Below are positions 1 through 8,057 of a stretch of DNA of 34,809 bases, piece after piece. Numbering within the stretch: position 1 is the first letter of the stretch; each line of letters opens with the position of its first letter. The stretch comes from JBBRLA01 sp038231615 (GTDB lineage: Bacteria > Myxococcota_A > Polyangia > Palsa-1104 > JAEUJZ01): positions 1-34,809 of the forward strand of contig JBBRLA010000005.1 in the NCBI GenBank assembly GCA_038231615.1. Direction: 5' to 3'. The notes beneath the pieces are model-generated. The model did no database searches, had not been told where the DNA came from, and saw only the letters and a list, made by a program, of their open reading frames with translations. The position numbers and the translations under genes were made by a program.

Positions 1-204
1 ATCCAGGTCCATGGCGACCTTGGGCTGCTGAGAGAGCCACCGCGACAACCGCACCGGCTTGCTCAGGGGGAAGCTGTTACCCTTGGACCAGGAGGACAAA
101 ACCAGCGGGTCAAACGACCTGGCGAGCCGACACAGGAACTTGGCCAGGCTCTTGTCCCATTCAACAAAGAGCGGGATCGAGGGATAGCCGAAGGTCAAGA
201 CTGT
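1..204 (-). pseudogene. open fragment beside IS4 remnant, possibly its 3' part
   Basis: One minus-strand frame stays open from about 204 to the window edge. It reads as a plausible protein, with an aromatic and basic composition that includes PLFVEWDKSLAKFL and GNSFPLSKPVRLSRWL. It lies immediately downstream of the IS4 transposase remnant but in a different frame. It could be the transposase C-terminal part after a frameshift and deletion, or an unrelated gene entering from the left. I do not recognise the family. There is no start codon or stop inside the window to bound it. Confidence 0.3.
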
Positions 205-406
205 CGCTCGGCCTCCTTGTCAGGAGCCAGGATCACTCGGACCATCTCGTCCTGAAAGCCGCTGTAGGTGACGTGCAGTTCCACGGCTGCTGGTTCGCTC
301 TTGGTAAAGCGCCCCGAGAAGACTTGGGCCAGGGAGGGCTTGACCGCGAAGGAGGAGCCATCCTGAATGACCACGTCGCGTAATCCTTGGAGCGAGCTGC
401 CGGGGG
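195..406 (-). pseudogene. IS4-family transposase remnant
   Basis: About 68 codons on the minus strand match the IS4 (DDE) transposase core. They contain the phrase VVIQDGSSFAV, then VFSGRF, then PAAVELHV, then LAPDKEAERQ, in the order and spacing of the first catalytic-Asp region of IS4 transposases. The aspartate in IQDGSSF is the first residue of the DDE triad. The frame stops at 195-197 (TGA), just where intact proteins continue towards the second Asp, and upstream it ends in a tandem duplication at 403. With both ends missing it cannot encode an active transposase. The identification rests on recalled motifs, not on a search. Confidence 0.7.
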
Positions 407-484
407 ATCATGAAGGCGGATCGAGGGCAATCCAGTTGTTGATGGGGATCATGAAGGCGGATCGAGAGCAATCCGGCTGTTGAT
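403..484. repeat. 41-bp direct tandem duplication (2 copies)
   Basis: Copy 1 is 403-443 and copy 2 is 444-484. They differ at only three of 41 positions. Each starts with GGGGATCATGAAGGCGGATC and ends in TTGTTGAT or CTGTTGAT. It abuts the broken end of the IS4 remnant, so it probably formed during the rearrangement that truncated the transposase. Confidence 0.9.
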
Positions 485-526
485 GAGGACGCTGTGGCGC
501 TGCGACGGTGAGAGAATGGAAGGGAA

Positions 527-557
527 GCCCGGCCGATTGGGGAGCACCCGGCCGGGC
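527..557 (-). terminator. GC-rich hairpin, possible terminator
   Basis: A perfect 9-bp stem (GCCCGGCCG at 527-535 pairing with CGGCCGGGC at 549-557) encloses a 13-nt loop. It lies 20 bases past the stop of the small minus-strand ORF ending at 577, where a terminator would be expected. There is no U-tract on either strand, so a terminator role is only a suggestion. Confidence 0.3.
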
Positions 558-576
558 CAGGAGGGCAGGCAGGGGA

Positions 577-774
577 TTATGATGAGCTGCTAGGTGGGGA
601 CTGCTCCGAATCGATGGCCTGAGCCATTAGCTCGCGGTCCACCAGGAGACGCTTCTTGCGGGTGGCGCAGCACAGGGCCCAGGTGGCCAGCCGATCGATC
701 TCGCGCAGGGTGACCGCGTCGGGAGCGAAGAGCTCCCGCCAGAGCTTGACCCGCAGGGTCCTATACCTCGACAC
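577..774 (-). pseudogene. truncated small hypothetical protein
   Basis: A 65-codon frame with GTG as its first possible start encodes a basic, helix-rich peptide (for example VKLWRELFAP, then LREIDRLATWAL, then ATRKKRLLVDREL) and a poly-Ser C-terminus. Residue use looks genuinely coding. Around 757-765 the sequence switches to a plus-strand coding segment, so this gene has probably lost its 5' end at a recombination junction. The family is not recognised. The context is remnant mobile DNA. Confidence 0.4.
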
Positions 775-1275
775 CGAGACCTACGGCGCCGCTGCCGATG
801 CCCTGGGCGCCATCTTGTCGGGGACGCTCTACACTGCGTTTCAGACGGCCGAAGGGAAAGTACCGAGGCCTCGAAGCGGGCGCCAGCCTGTGGGTGACCC
901 TGTCGGCCGCGGCCGGCGTACAGATCGACAGCGAGCTTTACCTGCGCGCCCTGCTGATCACCCGGCACCGTCGGATAAAGTCCCTTCCCACTGAGGAGTG
1001 GGCCCGCCTGAACGCCTTTTTGTGGAAGTCTCGGCAAAGCACCAAGTTTGATCCCGCCGTAAGAACCCCCTCCTGCAGCCGGTCACACATCTCGATATTG
1101 TAATTTCGCATGTATGAACATGTTGTAGAAGCGATCAAGTAGTCTGAATTACCATAATTCGTAATAATGAGAACCAAAATGCCCTGCACAATTGCCGAAG
1201 GAGGGTTTTTACGGCGGGATCAAGTTTGTGGACCCCCCCTTCATGGAAGAGAGCGAAGACGACGGCCCAGTATGA
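759..1275 (+). pseudogene. first gene of a TA-like pair, frameshifted and split by a MITE
   Basis: The coding sense runs from about 759 (LYLDTETYGAAADALG...) to about 857. It then continues one frame over (GLEAGASLWVTLSAAAG, then LYLRALLITRHRR, then TEEWARLNAFLW) to 1049, where the insertion at 1050-1221 interrupts it. Removing the insertion plus one copy of the 6-bp duplication restores the frame through KFVDPPFMEESEDDGPV and a TGA at 1273-1275. That TGA overlaps the ATG of the ParE-like toxin gene as ATGA, the usual coupling in toxin-antitoxin operons. By position it would be the partner of that toxin, but I do not recognise the protein as a known antitoxin family, and its 5' end is missing. 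It carries two lesions: one frameshift and one insertion. Confidence 0.5.
1050..1221. mobile_element. 172-bp MITE-like element with terminal inverted repeats and 6-bp target duplication
   Basis: The left end (1050-1073) begins GATCCCGCCGTAAGAACCC. The right end (1200-1221), read in reverse complement, begins GATCCCGCCGTAAAAACCC. This gives about 22 bp of nearly perfect terminal inverted repeat. Directly outside both ends lies AAGTTT (1044-1049 and 1222-1227), a clean 6-bp target-site duplication. The interior is AT-rich, has no ORF of note and differs sharply from the GC-rich surroundings. Precise removal restores the reading frame of the interrupted gene. It is a non-autonomous element that needs a transposase from elsewhere. 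The IS family is not assigned. Confidence 0.85.
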
Positions 1276-1562
1276 AAGTCTGCCTCAAGGCCGAGTCCGC
1301 CGACTAACTCGCCGAGATCCGGGCCTGGCGTCGTAAAAACTGTAGCGGAGGGGCCGCGCCGTTCCTGCGGGAGTACCGCGCCGCGGTGGCCCGCCTTCGA
1401 CGAAGCCCCTACGCTGGCCATCCCCACCTCGATCCCGACGCTCCGCCCGGCACCCATCGCCTGCTCTTGCAGGGCTGTCAGCACTACATCTATTACACCG
1501 TGGATGAGACGCTGCGCGTGGTGACCATCGCTTCCACGCATCATCATCCGGATCCGGGATGA
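1272..1562 (+). pseudogene. ParE/RelE-family toxin with in-frame stop
   Basis: The 97-codon frame starts at ATG 1272, which overlaps the upstream stop (ATGA). It has the outline of ParE toxins: an N-terminal strand (MKVCLKAES), a helical segment (LAEIRAW), a second helix (FLREYRAAVARLRRSP), then HRLLLQGCQHYIYYTVDE and LRVVTI, the typical closing beta-hairpin with HxLxx..YxIYY. Codon 12 is TAA (1305-1307), so the full product cannot be made. No start codon lies soon after it. ParE toxins poison DNA gyrase, and RelE relatives cleave mRNA. Loss of the toxin together with its partner would be selectively tolerated. Confidence 0.7.
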
Positions 1563-1648
1563 GGAGCTGCGGGAGGTCGAATGCGTGCCCGCTACCGTTG
1601 AAGAGGTCGCTGTCGCCGCCCCCGAAAATCGTCGTTGCCGCCCCCACA

Positions 1649-2986
1649 TCACATCACTATGCAGACCAGGAACTTCAGGTAGTGGCCATCGGGGAAGCCA
1701 GCGGGCACGGGAAAGTCGACAGGAAGGCCGATCTGCTCGATGATGCGAACATGGCGTTGTGCTCTGCCCGCCCCTTCGCCGATGGCGGTCTCCAGCTCTT
1801 CCAGGGAGACACGGGCGGCGTTGGACGAGCAACACAGGATGGCCCCGGGCGCGCACAGAAGCAGCGATGCGGTCACCAACTCCCGATAGTCCTTCTGCAC
1901 GGAGAAGGTCTGGCTGCGGGACTGCGAGAACGCCGGGGGATCCAGGATGATCAGCTCGAAGGCCCGCTTGCGCTCGTGCATCCGCGCCATCACGGTGAAG
2001 GCGTCGGCGGCGATGAACTCGTGGCCGGTCTCGGGCAGGCCGCTGGCCAGAAGGTTGCGGCGCGCGCGGGCGTGGGACTTGGGCGACAGGTCCACCGACA
2101 CCACTTCCCTGGCCCCTCCCGCCGCGGCATAGATCGACAGGGCGCCGGTGTAGCTGAACAGATTGAGCACGCGACGCCCAGCAGCCAGCGCCCCCACCCG
2201 CTGTCGCCCCAGGCGCAGGTCGGGGAACAGGCCGGTGCCCAGCGGCGCCGTCACGTCGATCAGGAAGCGCAGCGCGCCCTCGCGCACCTCGACGTCCACC
2301 GGGGCCACCTGTCCGCGCACGAGTTCCGCCGGATCGCGGGCGGCATCGCCCCCAAGGGGCCGGTAGCGTTTCTGGGCATAAATGGCCCTGGGCTTCCACA
2401 CCGCCTCCACCGCGTCGTAGATCGCCGACAGATGAGGCTCCAGGGCGGCGGTGTACAGGTGCGCCACCAGATAATCGTCATAACGATCCAGGGTGAAGCC
2501 GGGCAGGAAGTCGCCCTCGCCGTGGAACACGCGATAGGCGGTCAGCGCCTGCGGAGAGGCCGGGTCCGGCAGGAAGGCGTCGCGCAGACGCCGCGCCGCG
2601 GTCACCCGGCGCAGGAAGGCCCCGCCGTCAAGGGCTTCGTCCGGGTCGCGGGTCAGCACGCGCACCGCGATCGGGCCGTCGGGATCATAGAAGCCGCGGG
2701 CCACGAAGCCGCCATCCGGCCCATCGGTCAGCTCGACGATCTCGCCGGGGACGTCGCGCATGGGCCGGCTGCCCAGGCTGTCGCGGAAGATCCACGGGTG
2801 ACCGGCACGCACGCGCCACGCGGCCTCGGGAGGAATGCGCAGCACGCCGCGGCGCACGCGGGGCTCGGTCCGACCACTACCCCCGGGATCGCCGAACCGC
2901 TGCGCCTGCGGCGTTTCGCCAGGGTTGCGGGCGGTGGCGTCGCCTTGGCGGCGTCGAGGAGTTGCTGGGCGAAGAGGGATGCTCAT
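1649..2986 (-). CDS. class I SAM-dependent rRNA (cytosine) methyltransferase, RlmI-like
   Basis: 445 residues. A PUA-like RNA-binding domain lies at about residues 48-120 (HPWIF, GEIVEL, ARGFYDP). A linker follows with GDFLPGFTLDRYDDYLV, typical of the RlmI/YccW group. The Rossmann methyltransferase domain has motif I NLFSYTGA (275-282), SVDLSPKS after strand 2, and motif IV LDPPAFSQS (348-356). Known RlmI proteins methylate 23S rRNA C1962 at C5 through a catalytic Cys in a CSC-type motif. Here the corresponding stretch is CCSSNA (385-390), so a Cys is present in a slightly different setting. The first 45 residues are low-complexity and lack a clear ribosome binding site, so the true start may be a GTG near residue 44. 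The family call is firm; the exact target base is inferred. Confidence 0.88.
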   Translation of the reverse strand: MSIPLRPATPRRRQGDATARNPGETPQAQRFGDPGGSGRTEPRVRRGVLRIPPEAAWRVRAGHPWIFRDSLGSRPMRDVPGEIVELTDGPDGGFVARGFYDPDGPIAVRVLTRDPDEALDGGAFLRRVTAARRLRDAFLPDPASPQALTAYRVFHGEGDFLPGFTLDRYDDYLVAHLYTAALEPHLSAIYDAVEAVWKPRAIYAQKRYRPLGGDAARDPAELVRGQVAPVDVEVREGALRFLIDVTAPLGTGLFPDLRLGRQRVGALAAGRRVLNLFSYTGALSIYAAAGGAREVVSVDLSPKSHARARRNLLASGLPETGHEFIAADAFTVMARMHERKRAFELIILDPPAFSQSRSQTFSVQKDYRELVTASLLLCAPGAILCCSSNAARVSLEELETAIGEGAGRAQRHVRIIEQIGLPVDFPVPAGFPDGHYLKFLVCIVM

Positions 2987-3342
2987 GTCGGTTGCAGCAT
3001 ACGGACCTACAAGGGGTACCGCAAGTCCCGTGCGCCCGCGCCGGGGACACTGCGGTTTACCGAGGCGGAGAGCGGCGCATGAGAGCAGCCCGGGGGCGTA
3101 CCTTCCCTACATTTGGCTTGACAAAGTTGGCCAGCGAGAGGGAAAACAATGCTGACGGCTGCTCGAAAAATCGTGGCGATCTTCATCCATATCCATACGC
3201 CGACCGCATTCGCCTGTCGCAATTCCCGTTCCTTCCATCAGATGAGCGCGCTATGCTGCGCGGATCACGAAGGCTTGAACGAATCGCGGCCAATGTCAGG
3301 AATGCGCCTGGGTAGGACCGGGCCAACGAGGGTAAAGGCAAG
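2987..3342. other. 356-bp intergenic region between divergent genes
   Basis: This region separates the divergent RlmI-like gene and the start of the three-gene plus-strand unit. It must hold promoters for both. A TTGACA hexamer occurs at 3118-3123 on the plus strand, but I find no good -10 at 16-18 bases from it. Short open frames cross the region, yet their composition does not look coding. An AAAGG-type ribosome binding site sits just before the ATG at 3343. Confidence 0.5.
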
Positions 3343-5304
3343 ATGTCGAACCAGAACGCCGGTAAGAATCCCCCTTCGTCATCGCCGGGATCTCGGCCGC
3401 CTCCCCTACCTCCTGCGCCGATAAAGCGGGGTCGCGCCAGCGAACTGAGTCCGGAGCGCAGCGAATCGATCGACGACCTGCTGGATGACTTCATCATCCA
3501 GGCGAACAAGACCTTCTCGAGCGTCAACAGCACCGACTGGGACCTGCGCACGACAGACGTCGAGCTTCTGGACCCGGCAGAGGTGATGCCGCCCCGAACG
3601 CAGTCCACGCCGCAACACTTCGAGTCGCAGCACAAGGTGGAGGTCAAGGGCGCGCCCCTGGGCAAGCCCGGTGAGGTCGCGGCGAAGGCCGCGGCTCATG
3701 ACGCCGCCGCGCCGGTCGAGAAGGCCGACAAGACGGTGTCGGCGCCGCAATCGGTCATCGTCGGCAAGGACACCGCCGGGATCGCGGAAACGATCGTCGC
3801 GGCGAAGACGATCGGGACGATTGTCGCGGCGCCGGTCGTTGGGGAAACGAGCCCCGTGGCGGTCGTTGAGGAGACGAGCAACGCGGCGGTCGTTGAGGAG
3901 ACGAGCCCCGTGGCGATCGTTGGGGAGACGAGCCCCGTGGCGGCGGTCACCCCGATCGGCGGGGATCAAGGAATGGAGGCATCGCAGGCCACTCCCCTTT
4001 GCGCCGCGCCGCCAATAGCCGAAGCGACGGCTGACGGGACGATCGAGAAGAGCACCGATGCGGCGATCGAGAAGAACGCCGATGCGGCCGCGAATGCTGC
4101 GGCGCACGAGGCGACCCTTGCCGCGGCGCCATCCTGTACCGAGGCGGTCGCCAGCGAGACCGCCAAAAACGAAGAGGTCTCGGGCAAGCAGCGCGCCAAC
4201 GGCAGGGGAAACCGCGACAACCGCCGCAACGCCGCCCGTGGGTCGCGGCACGGCGCGGCAGCCGAGGCCAGGCAGGATTCGGGCAAGTCCGCGCTCACCG
4301 GCAAGGGCGCGGGGGCAGCGACTGACTCGGTCCGCGCGGCTGGCAAGATCGACATGAACCAGGGCGCAGACGAGATGCGCCCCCTGCCGATCCCCCTCAC
4401 AGTCCAGGGCGGCGGCGTCGGCAAGGGCACGCTCTTTGGCGCGGTGCTCCTCACCGCGGCGATCGCCGCCGGGGGGGCGTACTTCCTGCGCCCGCAGCCC
4501 ACCGTCCAGGCCACGACGAGCAAGCCCCAGGCGACCCCGGTGCCGATGGCGACCTCGGTGCCGATGGCGACCTCGGTGCCGATGGCGACCTCGGTGCCGA
4601 TGGCGACCTCGACCCCCGTCGCTACTCCGATCCCGACCCCGTCGGCGGAGCCCATGGTCGCCGCGGCTGGCAGCGCACCCACCGCGACCGCTGTAGTGAC
4701 GCCCGTTCCCGGGGGGACCGTCCAGCCGGTCGGCACTCCCGCAGTGGCGAAGCCCGTTCCCAGGGAAGCCGTCCAGCCGGTCGGCACTCCCGCTCGCGGA
4801 GAGGCGGTCGGCACTTCAGCCGTGGCCGCCGCGACCCCGGTTCTAGCCCCACCGGTGCCGAGCCAGCCGACGCTGGTGCTGCCCACGCCCAGCCTGGGCG
4901 CGGTCCCCGCCGCGGCGCAGCCCGCCCTGGTCGCCTCCGAGGCGATGAAGGCCACGTCCGAACCGAAGAAGCCCGACACGGATCCCGCTGCCACCACCGA
5001 CAGCACCCCCAGACCCGAAGCCAGAACCGAGGCGTCCCTGCCCAGTTTCCGCCCGGCGGAGGCCAGGCCGGAAGCGAAGCCCGAAGCGAAGCCCGAAGCC
5101 AAGATCGAGAAGGCTCATCACGGCAGCAAGTCGGCCAGGCCCGAGAAGAAGCCCGAGAAAGCCAAGGCGGAGCCGAGCGACAAGCCCGCCAAGACCGAGG
5201 CCCCAAATGCCGAGAAGAAGGCCGAGAAGTCCAGGCCCGCCAAGTCAGAGAAGCCGGAGAAGTCCAAGAAGGAAGAAAGCTGGATCGACCCGTTTGCCCA
5301 ATAG
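3343..5304 (+). CDS. Ala/Pro-rich single-pass membrane protein with internal repeats
   Basis: 653 residues, no recognised enzymatic domain. Residues 1-90 form the only complex part, with an acidic motif (ESIDDLLDDFI, then STDWDLRTTDVELL). Residues 90-360 are Ala-rich and repetitive, including four 9-residue units of the ETSPVAV type. One membrane helix lies at about 363-383 (TLFGAVLLTAAIAAGGAYFL). After it comes a Pro/Thr-rich linker with four VPMATS units, then a long Lys/Glu/Pro-rich tail (repeated KPE/AKPE) ending ESWIDPFAQ. The likely topology is cytoplasmic N-terminus and extended periplasmic C-terminus, like a TonB- or spacer-type envelope protein. The next gene starts 24 bases downstream, suggesting one operon. 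The function is unknown. Confidence 0.8.
   Translation: MSNQNAGKNPPSSSPGSRPPPLPPAPIKRGRASELSPERSESIDDLLDDFIIQANKTFSSVNSTDWDLRTTDVELLDPAEVMPPRTQSTPQHFESQHKVEVKGAPLGKPGEVAAKAAAHDAAAPVEKADKTVSAPQSVIVGKDTAGIAETIVAAKTIGTIVAAPVVGETSPVAVVEETSNAAVVEETSPVAIVGETSPVAAVTPIGGDQGMEASQATPLCAAPPIAEATADGTIEKSTDAAIEKNADAAANAAAHEATLAAAPSCTEAVASETAKNEEVSGKQRANGRGNRDNRRNAARGSRHGAAAEARQDSGKSALTGKGAGAATDSVRAAGKIDMNQGADEMRPLPIPLTVQGGGVGKGTLFGAVLLTAAIAAGGAYFLRPQPTVQATTSKPQATPVPMATSVPMATSVPMATSVPMATSTPVATPIPTPSAEPMVAAAGSAPTATAVVTPVPGGTVQPVGTPAVAKPVPREAVQPVGTPARGEAVGTSAVAAATPVLAPPVPSQPTLVLPTPSLGAVPAAAQPALVASEAMKATSEPKKPDTDPAATTDSTPRPEARTEASLPSFRPAEARPEAKPEAKPEAKIEKAHHGSKSARPEKKPEKAKAEPSDKPAKTEAPNAEKKAEKSRPAKSEKPEKSKKEESWIDPFAQ
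3841..3948 (+). repeat. 27-bp in-frame tandem repeat, 4 copies
   Basis: The units are 3841-3867, 3868-3894, 3895-3921 and 3922-3948, each encoding a 9-residue ETSPVAV-like segment of the Ala-rich membrane protein. The copies differ at a few positions each. In-frame repeats of this size are prone to length variation between strains. Confidence 0.85.
4540..4611 (+). repeat. 18-bp in-frame tandem repeat, 4 copies (VPMATS)
   Basis: Four identical units of GTGCCGATGGCGACCTCG at 4540-4557, 4558-4575, 4576-4593 and 4594-4611 encode VPMATS in the periplasmic linker just after the transmembrane helix. Perfect identity points to recent expansion by slippage. Confidence 0.95.
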
Positions 5305-5328
5305 CGAAAGGCAGTGGAAGGGATCACG

Positions 5329-6894
5329 ATGCGCAAGAACATTTTCCTGACGGCGGCTGCGGCAGCCCTGCTCTCGGTGTGTCTGCCTCCTCTTGCACCG
5401 GGCGACAGGGCCCCCGGTCCCGGCGTGGCCTATGGGCAAGATGACGACCCCGAGGTCACCCGCATGGCCAAGGAGCACTACAAGATCGGCCTCGACGCAT
5501 ACAAGGCGGGAAAATACGACGTCGCCATCAAGGAGCTGAAGAAAGCCTACCTCTTGAAGCGTCTCCCGGCGATCCTGATCAATATCGCCCTTACTTATCG
5601 TAAAACGAAAGATTACGATATGGCCAGCTACTTCTATAAGAAGTTCCTCGCCGAGGCGCCCGCCGACGACAAGCAGCGGTCCTCGGCAGAGAGCGGCATG
5701 GGGGAGACCGAGGCGGAAAAAGCGGCGGCGATGGCCCAGGCCACCCCCAGGGCCGACGCCGCCAAGCCGGCCATCGAGATGGCCAAGCCCAAGCCGCTGA
5801 CGCCACCGCACCCGGCTTCGGGCCCAGGAACGTCGTCGTCGGGCGTACAGCAGGCAAACCCGCCGGAGACCGGCGCCAGGGCGGCGCAGGTCATGGGCAC
5901 GGAGTGGGCCCACACCCCGATCGACGCGGCACCGCCGAACCAGCCCATCGACGTGCGGGTGCAGATGCCGGTGATGAAGGGGGTGAAGGTCAAGGTCTAC
6001 TTCCGCAAGGAGGGGCAGGCCACCTTCGACTCGCTGGAATTGAAGCGCCGCGGGAATGAGAAGATGGCGCGGCTGCCGGCCCCGGTCGCAAGCGGCAAGA
6101 CCTTCCAGTATTACCTGGAGGCCCGCGACGGCGCCGGGACGCTCATCAATTCATCGGGCAGCGAGGCCAGCCCGAACATCGTGCTCATCGACGCCGGGGC
6201 CCGGCAGCAGGTGGCCGGCGCCGAGGCCGAGGGGCCGGATGACGAGGAGCTGGCAAAAAAGACCAAACCGGGCTTCAGCCGGGACATCGAGAACGAGTCC
6301 GCCAGCTTCGACGTCAACAGTCACAGTGACCACAGGAGCGCCATGGACAAGCTCCACGATCAGATGGGCCGGGAGCAGGAGCAGTCGAAGAAGCCGTCAA
6401 AGGTGGGCACCATCGGCTGGATCGGGGTCGGCGCGATGGGGCTGGGCGTGGTTGCCCTGGCAGCCGGCGGCGCCATGTTCGGGTTGGCACAGGGCCAGGC
6501 CAACGCGGTCAGCGCGGACTCGACCTGCACGAGCAAGATCATGTTCAAGGGGGCGTCTCAGTGCCCGCACTTCGGCCCCAACCCCGACCCCTCCATGAAT
6601 GCGACCCTGAAGCCCCCCACCTCGGCGGACTTCGAGAGCGCCGGCAAGACCTACGACCTGACGGGCAAGATCTTGACGCCCATCGGCGGGGTCCTGGCGG
6701 TGGCTGGCGCGGGCCTGCTGGTATATGACGTCCTGTCCCACCGGGCCCGGGAGCGCGCCGCCGCGGAGCCGGTCATCAAGAGGGGGAAGAAGAAGAAGGT
6801 GCGCAAGGTCATCGAGGTCGAAGAGGAGACGTTCCTCTTCGCCCCGGTGGTGGGTCCGAAGGCCGTCGGTCTTTCGGGCGGGTTTCGCTTTTAG
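5329..6894 (+). CDS. exported TPR-containing protein with C-terminal membrane segments
   Basis: 521 residues from ATG 5329, chosen over the in-frame GTG at 5314 because GGAAGGG lies upstream at good spacing and a signal peptide starts there (MRKNIFLTAAAAALL). Residues about 45-110 form TPR-like helix pairs (YKIGLDAYKAGKYDVAIKEL, then PAILINIALTYRKTKDYDMA). A beta-rich module follows at about 200-290 (VKVKVYFRKEG, FQYYLEARDG), resembling domains found next to TPRs in myxobacterial proteins. Two hydrophobic helices (about 365-390 and 445-465) precede a short Lys-rich end (KRGKKKKVRKV) and an EEETFLFAPVVGPK tail. It is probably a periplasmic scaffold anchored in the membrane. It sits in an operon with its two neighbours. 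Confidence 0.82.
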   Translation: MRKNIFLTAAAAALLSVCLPPLAPGDRAPGPGVAYGQDDDPEVTRMAKEHYKIGLDAYKAGKYDVAIKELKKAYLLKRLPAILINIALTYRKTKDYDMASYFYKKFLAEAPADDKQRSSAESGMGETEAEKAAAMAQATPRADAAKPAIEMAKPKPLTPPHPASGPGTSSSGVQQANPPETGARAAQVMGTEWAHTPIDAAPPNQPIDVRVQMPVMKGVKVKVYFRKEGQATFDSLELKRRGNEKMARLPAPVASGKTFQYYLEARDGAGTLINSSGSEASPNIVLIDAGARQQVAGAEAEGPDDEELAKKTKPGFSRDIENESASFDVNSHSDHRSAMDKLHDQMGREQEQSKKPSKVGTIGWIGVGAMGLGVVALAAGGAMFGLAQGQANAVSADSTCTSKIMFKGASQCPHFGPNPDPSMNATLKPPTSADFESAGKTYDLTGKILTPIGGVLAVAGAGLLVYDVLSHRARERAAAEPVIKRGKKKKVRKVIEVEEETFLFAPVVGPKAVGLSGGFRF

Positions 6895-6930
6895 TTTTTC
6901 CTCTAGCTTGGACTCGCAAAGGTGAATGAC

Positions 6931-7800
6931 ATGCGCACCTGGATGATTGGCTTGCCGGCGCTCCTTTTGATCGGCTGTTTCAATCCGACGTACGCTACGA
7001 ACCCGGATGCCAACATGGGCTTCCAGTGCTTCGCCAGCGACACCCCGGCCTGCCCCAACGGGCTTTCGTGCTGCGTCGGCTCCGTCTGTGGCGATCAGCT
7101 TCAGCAGAGCACCCTGGTCAACATGCAGGGCTGGTGCGTCGTGCCGCCGCCCCCGCAGGACCTGGCCGTCTCGGCGGCCAGCGTGTGGGACTTCGGCCTG
7201 AAGAGCACCTTCTACACCGGCCAGATGGACGATCCCATGCTCACCGGCAACGACGACACGGGCACCTGGCGCTGCCCGCGCAACGACGGCAACCCCGCGG
7301 ACAAGACCTACCTGGCCAAGCAGGAGCCCAACGACCTGCCCTCCCAGGCAATCAACTACGGCACCTTGCCCTTCGACGTGGTCCGCGATCCCCCGGCGGC
7401 TTATGAGATCTGCCCGGACAAGGCGGCGCCGAACAAGCCGGACTACGACGCCTTCAAGTTCGTCGCGGCCCAGCCGTCGAAGCTGGTCGTCGAGGTGAAC
7501 TACCTGGTGAACCGGGGCGATCTGGACGTGGGGCTCTTCCAGGACGTGGACGCAGGCAACGGGATGAAGACGCCCCAGCGCATCCAGGCCGACCTGACCT
7601 CGGTCAGCAATGCCTGCATCGTGGCCCACAGCCTGACCCCCAACACCCGGTCGAACTACTACTACGTGGTGGTCCGGGGCGCCGCCCGGCAGGACGTCCC
7701 GGGGGCGACGGCGATGAACAACTACACCCTGCGCATCTCCTCCCTCGCCGAGACCAATCCGCATACTTGCGGCACGGCCGTCGTCGACATGGGGCATTAG
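6931..7800 (+). CDS. lipoprotein with Cys-rich N-terminus and PPC-like domain
   Basis: 289 residues from ATG 6931; an AAAGGTG ribosome binding site ends about 6 bases before it, so it is preferred to the GTG at 6922. The N-terminus is a lipoprotein signal with lipobox LLIGC. A short Cys-rich stretch follows (CFASDTPACPNGLSCC, then VGSVCGD), probably disulfide-bonded. The C-terminal half has features of the pre-peptidase C-terminal (PPC) beta-sandwich: YDAFKFVA, LVVEVNYLVNRGDLDVGLF, YYYVVVRG, NNYTLRISSL. It would be attached to the outer membrane. It is the third gene of the unit beginning at 3343. The PPC assignment is by pattern only, and the role is unknown. Confidence 0.8.
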   Translation: MRTWMIGLPALLLIGCFNPTYATNPDANMGFQCFASDTPACPNGLSCCVGSVCGDQLQQSTLVNMQGWCVVPPPPQDLAVSAASVWDFGLKSTFYTGQMDDPMLTGNDDTGTWRCPRNDGNPADKTYLAKQEPNDLPSQAINYGTLPFDVVRDPPAAYEICPDKAAPNKPDYDAFKFVAAQPSKLVVEVNYLVNRGDLDVGLFQDVDAGNGMKTPQRIQADLTSVSNACIVAHSLTPNTRSNYYYVVVRGAARQDVPGATAMNNYTLRISSLAETNPHTCGTAVVDMGH

Positions 7801-7866
7801 GTCGCGAAGCGCCGCAGGCGCCGCGGTTCATGGGTCGCGAAGCGCCGCAGGCGCCGCGGTTCATGG
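7801..7866. repeat. 33-bp perfect tandem duplication
   Basis: 7801-7833 and 7834-7866 are identical, and a third partial start (GTCGCG) follows. Each copy holds the GC-rich inverted stretch GCGCCGCAGGCGCC. It starts immediately after the stop of the lipoprotein gene, so it may act as a transcript-end hairpin or be a short intergenic repeat family member. Confidence 0.9.
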
Positions 7867-8057
7867 GTCGCGCTCTGGTCGTTAGCCTCGTCCGCCTCCT
7901 TACACTCTCGGCATTACCAATCGAATTGACTCCGAATTCAGACCGGGGTCCATCCAACGTGTGCTAAGAACACACCTGCGGGCCCATGCGCGGTTTGGCA
8001 GGGTCGCAAACACACCCTGGAGCTTGGCTCCAGACAAGCCGGATAAGGATGGACAGT

